A DNA stretch of 6,938 nt from SMTZ1-83 sp048884925 (GTDB lineage Archaea > Asgardarchaeota > Thorarchaeia > Thorarchaeales > Thorarchaeaceae), in contig JBHLQK010000164.1 of assembly GCA_048884925.1 (NCBI GenBank), positions 1-6,938 of the forward strand, read 5' to 3'. Below the pieces are notes generated by a model, which saw only the letters and a list, made by a program, of their open reading frames with translations, was not told where the DNA came from and searched no databases. This document shows positions 5,499-6,938 of the stretch, in pieces (positions within the stretch are counted from its first letter, which is position 1; every line of letters starts with the position of its first letter). A program made the translations under genes and the position numbers.

Positions 5499-6737
5499 AT
5501 GACGCACACATCCAAACTGATTATTGGAAGCCTGAGTCAGATGCTGAAAGGTAAGAAAATTGCATTAGGCGTTACGGGCAGCGTGGCGGCAGTTGAGTGT
5601 GTCGCCATCTCAAGACTCTTGATGCGTCATGGGGCTGAGGTTTATCCAATAATGAGTCCAATGGCCCATAAGATAATCCACCCCTATTTACTGGAATGGG
5701 CAACTGGAAATCCAGTTGTTGTGGAACTCACTGGGCAAATCGAGCATGTCGATCTAGGAGGTAAGCATGATGAGCATGTAGACCTCTATCTGATAGCGCC
5801 TGCTACTGCAAATACCATCGGCAAAATAGCCAATGGCATAGATGATACTGCAGTAACCACGACTGCAACTTCTGCAATTGGGGCAGGCATTCCCGTTCTT
5901 ATTGTGCCTGCAATGCATCGCTCAATGTATGATCACCCTGGTGTTCTTGAAAACATAGATAAGCTGAGCAGAATAGGAGTGCAGATAATGGGCTCCAGGA
6001 TGGAGGAGGCGAAGGCAAAGATTGCATCACCAGACACAATTGTTGAAAAGGTCATCGCCATGCTCAGTCCGCAAGACCTTGAAGGCAAGCACTTCGTTGT
6101 CACAGCAGGACCAACGAGAGGGTGGATAGATAGAGTCCGATTCATCACTAATCCATCTAGTGGAAAGATGGGGATCGAAGTTGCGAGGGAGATTTCCTTC
6201 AGGGGAGGCACTGTTGATTTGATAATCGGCCCAACAATAATAGAACCTCCACCTTATGTTGATGTTGTCAATGTGGAAACTCCATCTGAGATGATGGAGG
6301 CTGTGATGAACTCGTTGAAGAAATCCAAGACAAGCGCTGTAATTTCTGCAGCAGCGGTTCTGGATTATATCCCACTTGAGAAAAAAGACATCAAGATGGC
6401 TTCTGGCAAGGAAAAGCTGTCAGTCGACCTTGAATCAACACCAAAAATCATCGAAGCGGTCCGTGAGAAATACAAGAAGATGTTTATCGTTGGCTTCAAG
6501 GTAGAATCTGAAGTATCGGATAAGGAACTAGAGAAACGAGCGAAAGCCAAGATTGATGGTGGAATCTGTGATTTAGTAGTGGCTAATGATGCTCATAGAA
6601 AGGGTGTGGCATTTGGAACCGACACGAATGAGGTATTGATAGTCAGTTCCGAAGGAGTCGTGAAGAAGGTGCCTCTCTCTTCGAAACGAAACGTGGCAAA
6701 GGAGATTGTAGATATAATCAGCCAGAGAATCAAGTGA
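5499..6737 (+). CDS. coaBC: Bifunctional phosphopantothenoylcysteine decarboxylase/synthase (CoaBC, Dfp)
   Basis: Condenses 4'-phosphopantothenate with cysteine, then decarboxylates the product to 4'-phosphopantetheine. The 412-residue protein has an N-terminal FMN-dependent decarboxylase domain (about 1-190): GVTGSVAAVE (24-33), the catalytic-histidine motif GQIEHVDLG (H83), APATANTIGKIANG (100-113) and PAMHRSMYDHP (137-147). The C-terminal synthase domain (about 195-412) shows VTAGPTRGWIDRVRFITN with N218, PSSGKMG (219-225), SAAAVLDY (283-290), the lysine-rich KKDIKMASGKEKL (295-307) and VANDAHRKG (361-369). Archaeal features include PAMH where bacterial enzymes have PxMN, and GFKVE where they have GFAAE. 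The decarboxylase substrate clamp has no cysteine at the position expected from E. coli. ATG 5499 was preferred to the in-frame GTG 5469 because THTSKLIIGS matches where archaeal homologues begin. The gene faces away from the other CoA genes and lacks close plus-strand neighbours. Confidence 0.95.
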   Translation: MTHTSKLIIGSLSQMLKGKKIALGVTGSVAAVECVAISRLLMRHGAEVYPIMSPMAHKIIHPYLLEWATGNPVVVELTGQIEHVDLGGKHDEHVDLYLIAPATANTIGKIANGIDDTAVTTTATSAIGAGIPVLIVPAMHRSMYDHPGVLENIDKLSRIGVQIMGSRMEEAKAKIASPDTIVEKVIAMLSPQDLEGKHFVVTAGPTRGWIDRVRFITNPSSGKMGIEVAREISFRGGTVDLIIGPTIIEPPPYVDVVNVETPSEMMEAVMNSLKKSKTSAVISAAAVLDYIPLEKKDIKMASGKEKLSVDLESTPKIIEAVREKYKKMFIVGFKVESEVSDKELEKRAKAKIDGGICDLVVANDAHRKGVAFGTDTNEVLIVSSEGVVKKVPLSSKRNVAKEIVDIISQRIK

Positions 6738-6774
6738 GAAGGAAACTAGAGTACCCATCGATTGAATGAAAATA

Positions 6775-6938
6775 TCAGAGAATCTCAATAAGCTTGTCAG
6801 CCATTCTTCTCATATCTACGAAAATTAGTCCCAACTGCGCATCAGGTCTAGCTAGAACCAGGATAAGCGCATGGTCACCCACAGAAGTCATCAATGTATA
6901 GCCCCTGTCACCCTTAACGTAAATCTCTAGGAGATTGC
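6775..6938 (-). CDS. Roadblock/LC7 domain protein (C-terminal fragment)
   Basis: The last 53 codons and TGA of a gene whose start lies beyond the right edge. The visible residues, LLEIYVKGDRGYTLMTSVGD followed by HALILVLARPDAQLGLIFVD and then MRRMADKLIEIL, follow the strand-strand-helix end of the roadblock/LC7 fold: a K-G-x-x-G-Y turn, a hydrophobic strand, a short polar turn with a small residue before LGLI, and a closing amphipathic helix. Such proteins act as dimeric platforms or regulators for small GTPases (MglB type in bacteria, Ragulator/dynein light chains in eukaryotes) and are numerous in Asgard archaea. No GTPase gene is visible here. The fragment converges on coaBC with 37 bp between stop codons and no obvious terminator in the gap. 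The family call rests on fold pattern by eye over a partial domain. Confidence 0.72.
   Translation of the reverse strand, partial: NLLEIYVKGDRGYTLMTSVGDHALILVLARPDAQLGLIFVDMRRMADKLIEIL

Noticed and set aside
6738..6774. Bidirectional terminator between coaBC and the roadblock gene
   Set aside because: The 37-bp gap has no convincing hairpin and no run of T on either strand beyond a short A4/T4.

Overview
This window looks like archaeal chromosome. The strongest evidence is a set of coenzyme A genes that use the archaeal route. A GHMP-type pantoate kinase and a 4-phosphopantoate--beta-alanine ligase replace the bacterial PanC/CoaA steps, alongside ketopantoate reductase and a bifunctional CoaBC of archaeal type. 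GGTGAT-type Shine-Dalgarno motifs and frequent TTG/GTG starts fit as well. A roadblock/LC7 domain protein at the right edge is compatible with an Asgard lineage such as Thorarchaeia, where this family is expanded, but that placement is inference only.

Layout. Positions 1-1567 (+): the 3' part of a class V PLP-dependent aminotransferase-fold enzyme, then, 4 bp later, a metallo-beta-lactamase-fold hydrolase. They look like a two-gene operon of unknown pathway. The hydrolase gene converges on the next unit with a 14-bp tail-to-tail overlap. Positions 1554-4299 (-): a tight three-gene operon transcribed as pantoate kinase, phosphopantothenate synthetase, ketopantoate reductase. Its genes are 11 bp apart or overlap by 4 bp, and all appear to use non-ATG starts. 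Positions 4300-4363: a short AT-rich promoter region with TATACA three times at exact 20-bp steps and two nested perfect dyads. Positions 4364-5203 (-): a 279-residue cysteine-free protein that I do not recognise. Positions 5204-5498: a divergent intergenic region. Positions 5499-6737 (+): CoaBC. Positions 6775-6938 (-): the C-terminal end of a roadblock/LC7 protein, running off the window.

How the genes work together. Ketopantoate reductase makes pantoate and pantoate kinase makes 4-phosphopantoate. The ligase joins this to beta-alanine, giving 4'-phosphopantothenate. CoaBC then adds cysteine and decarboxylates to 4'-phosphopantetheine. Four consecutive enzymes of CoA synthesis are therefore present. 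Ketopantoate hydroxymethyltransferase (PanB), which precedes them, and the adenylyltransferase and dephospho-CoA kinase, which follow, are not in the window. The main open questions are the unrecognised protein inside this locus and the periodic motif before pantoate kinase. I saw no RNA gene, insertion sequence, CRISPR array or clear terminator.
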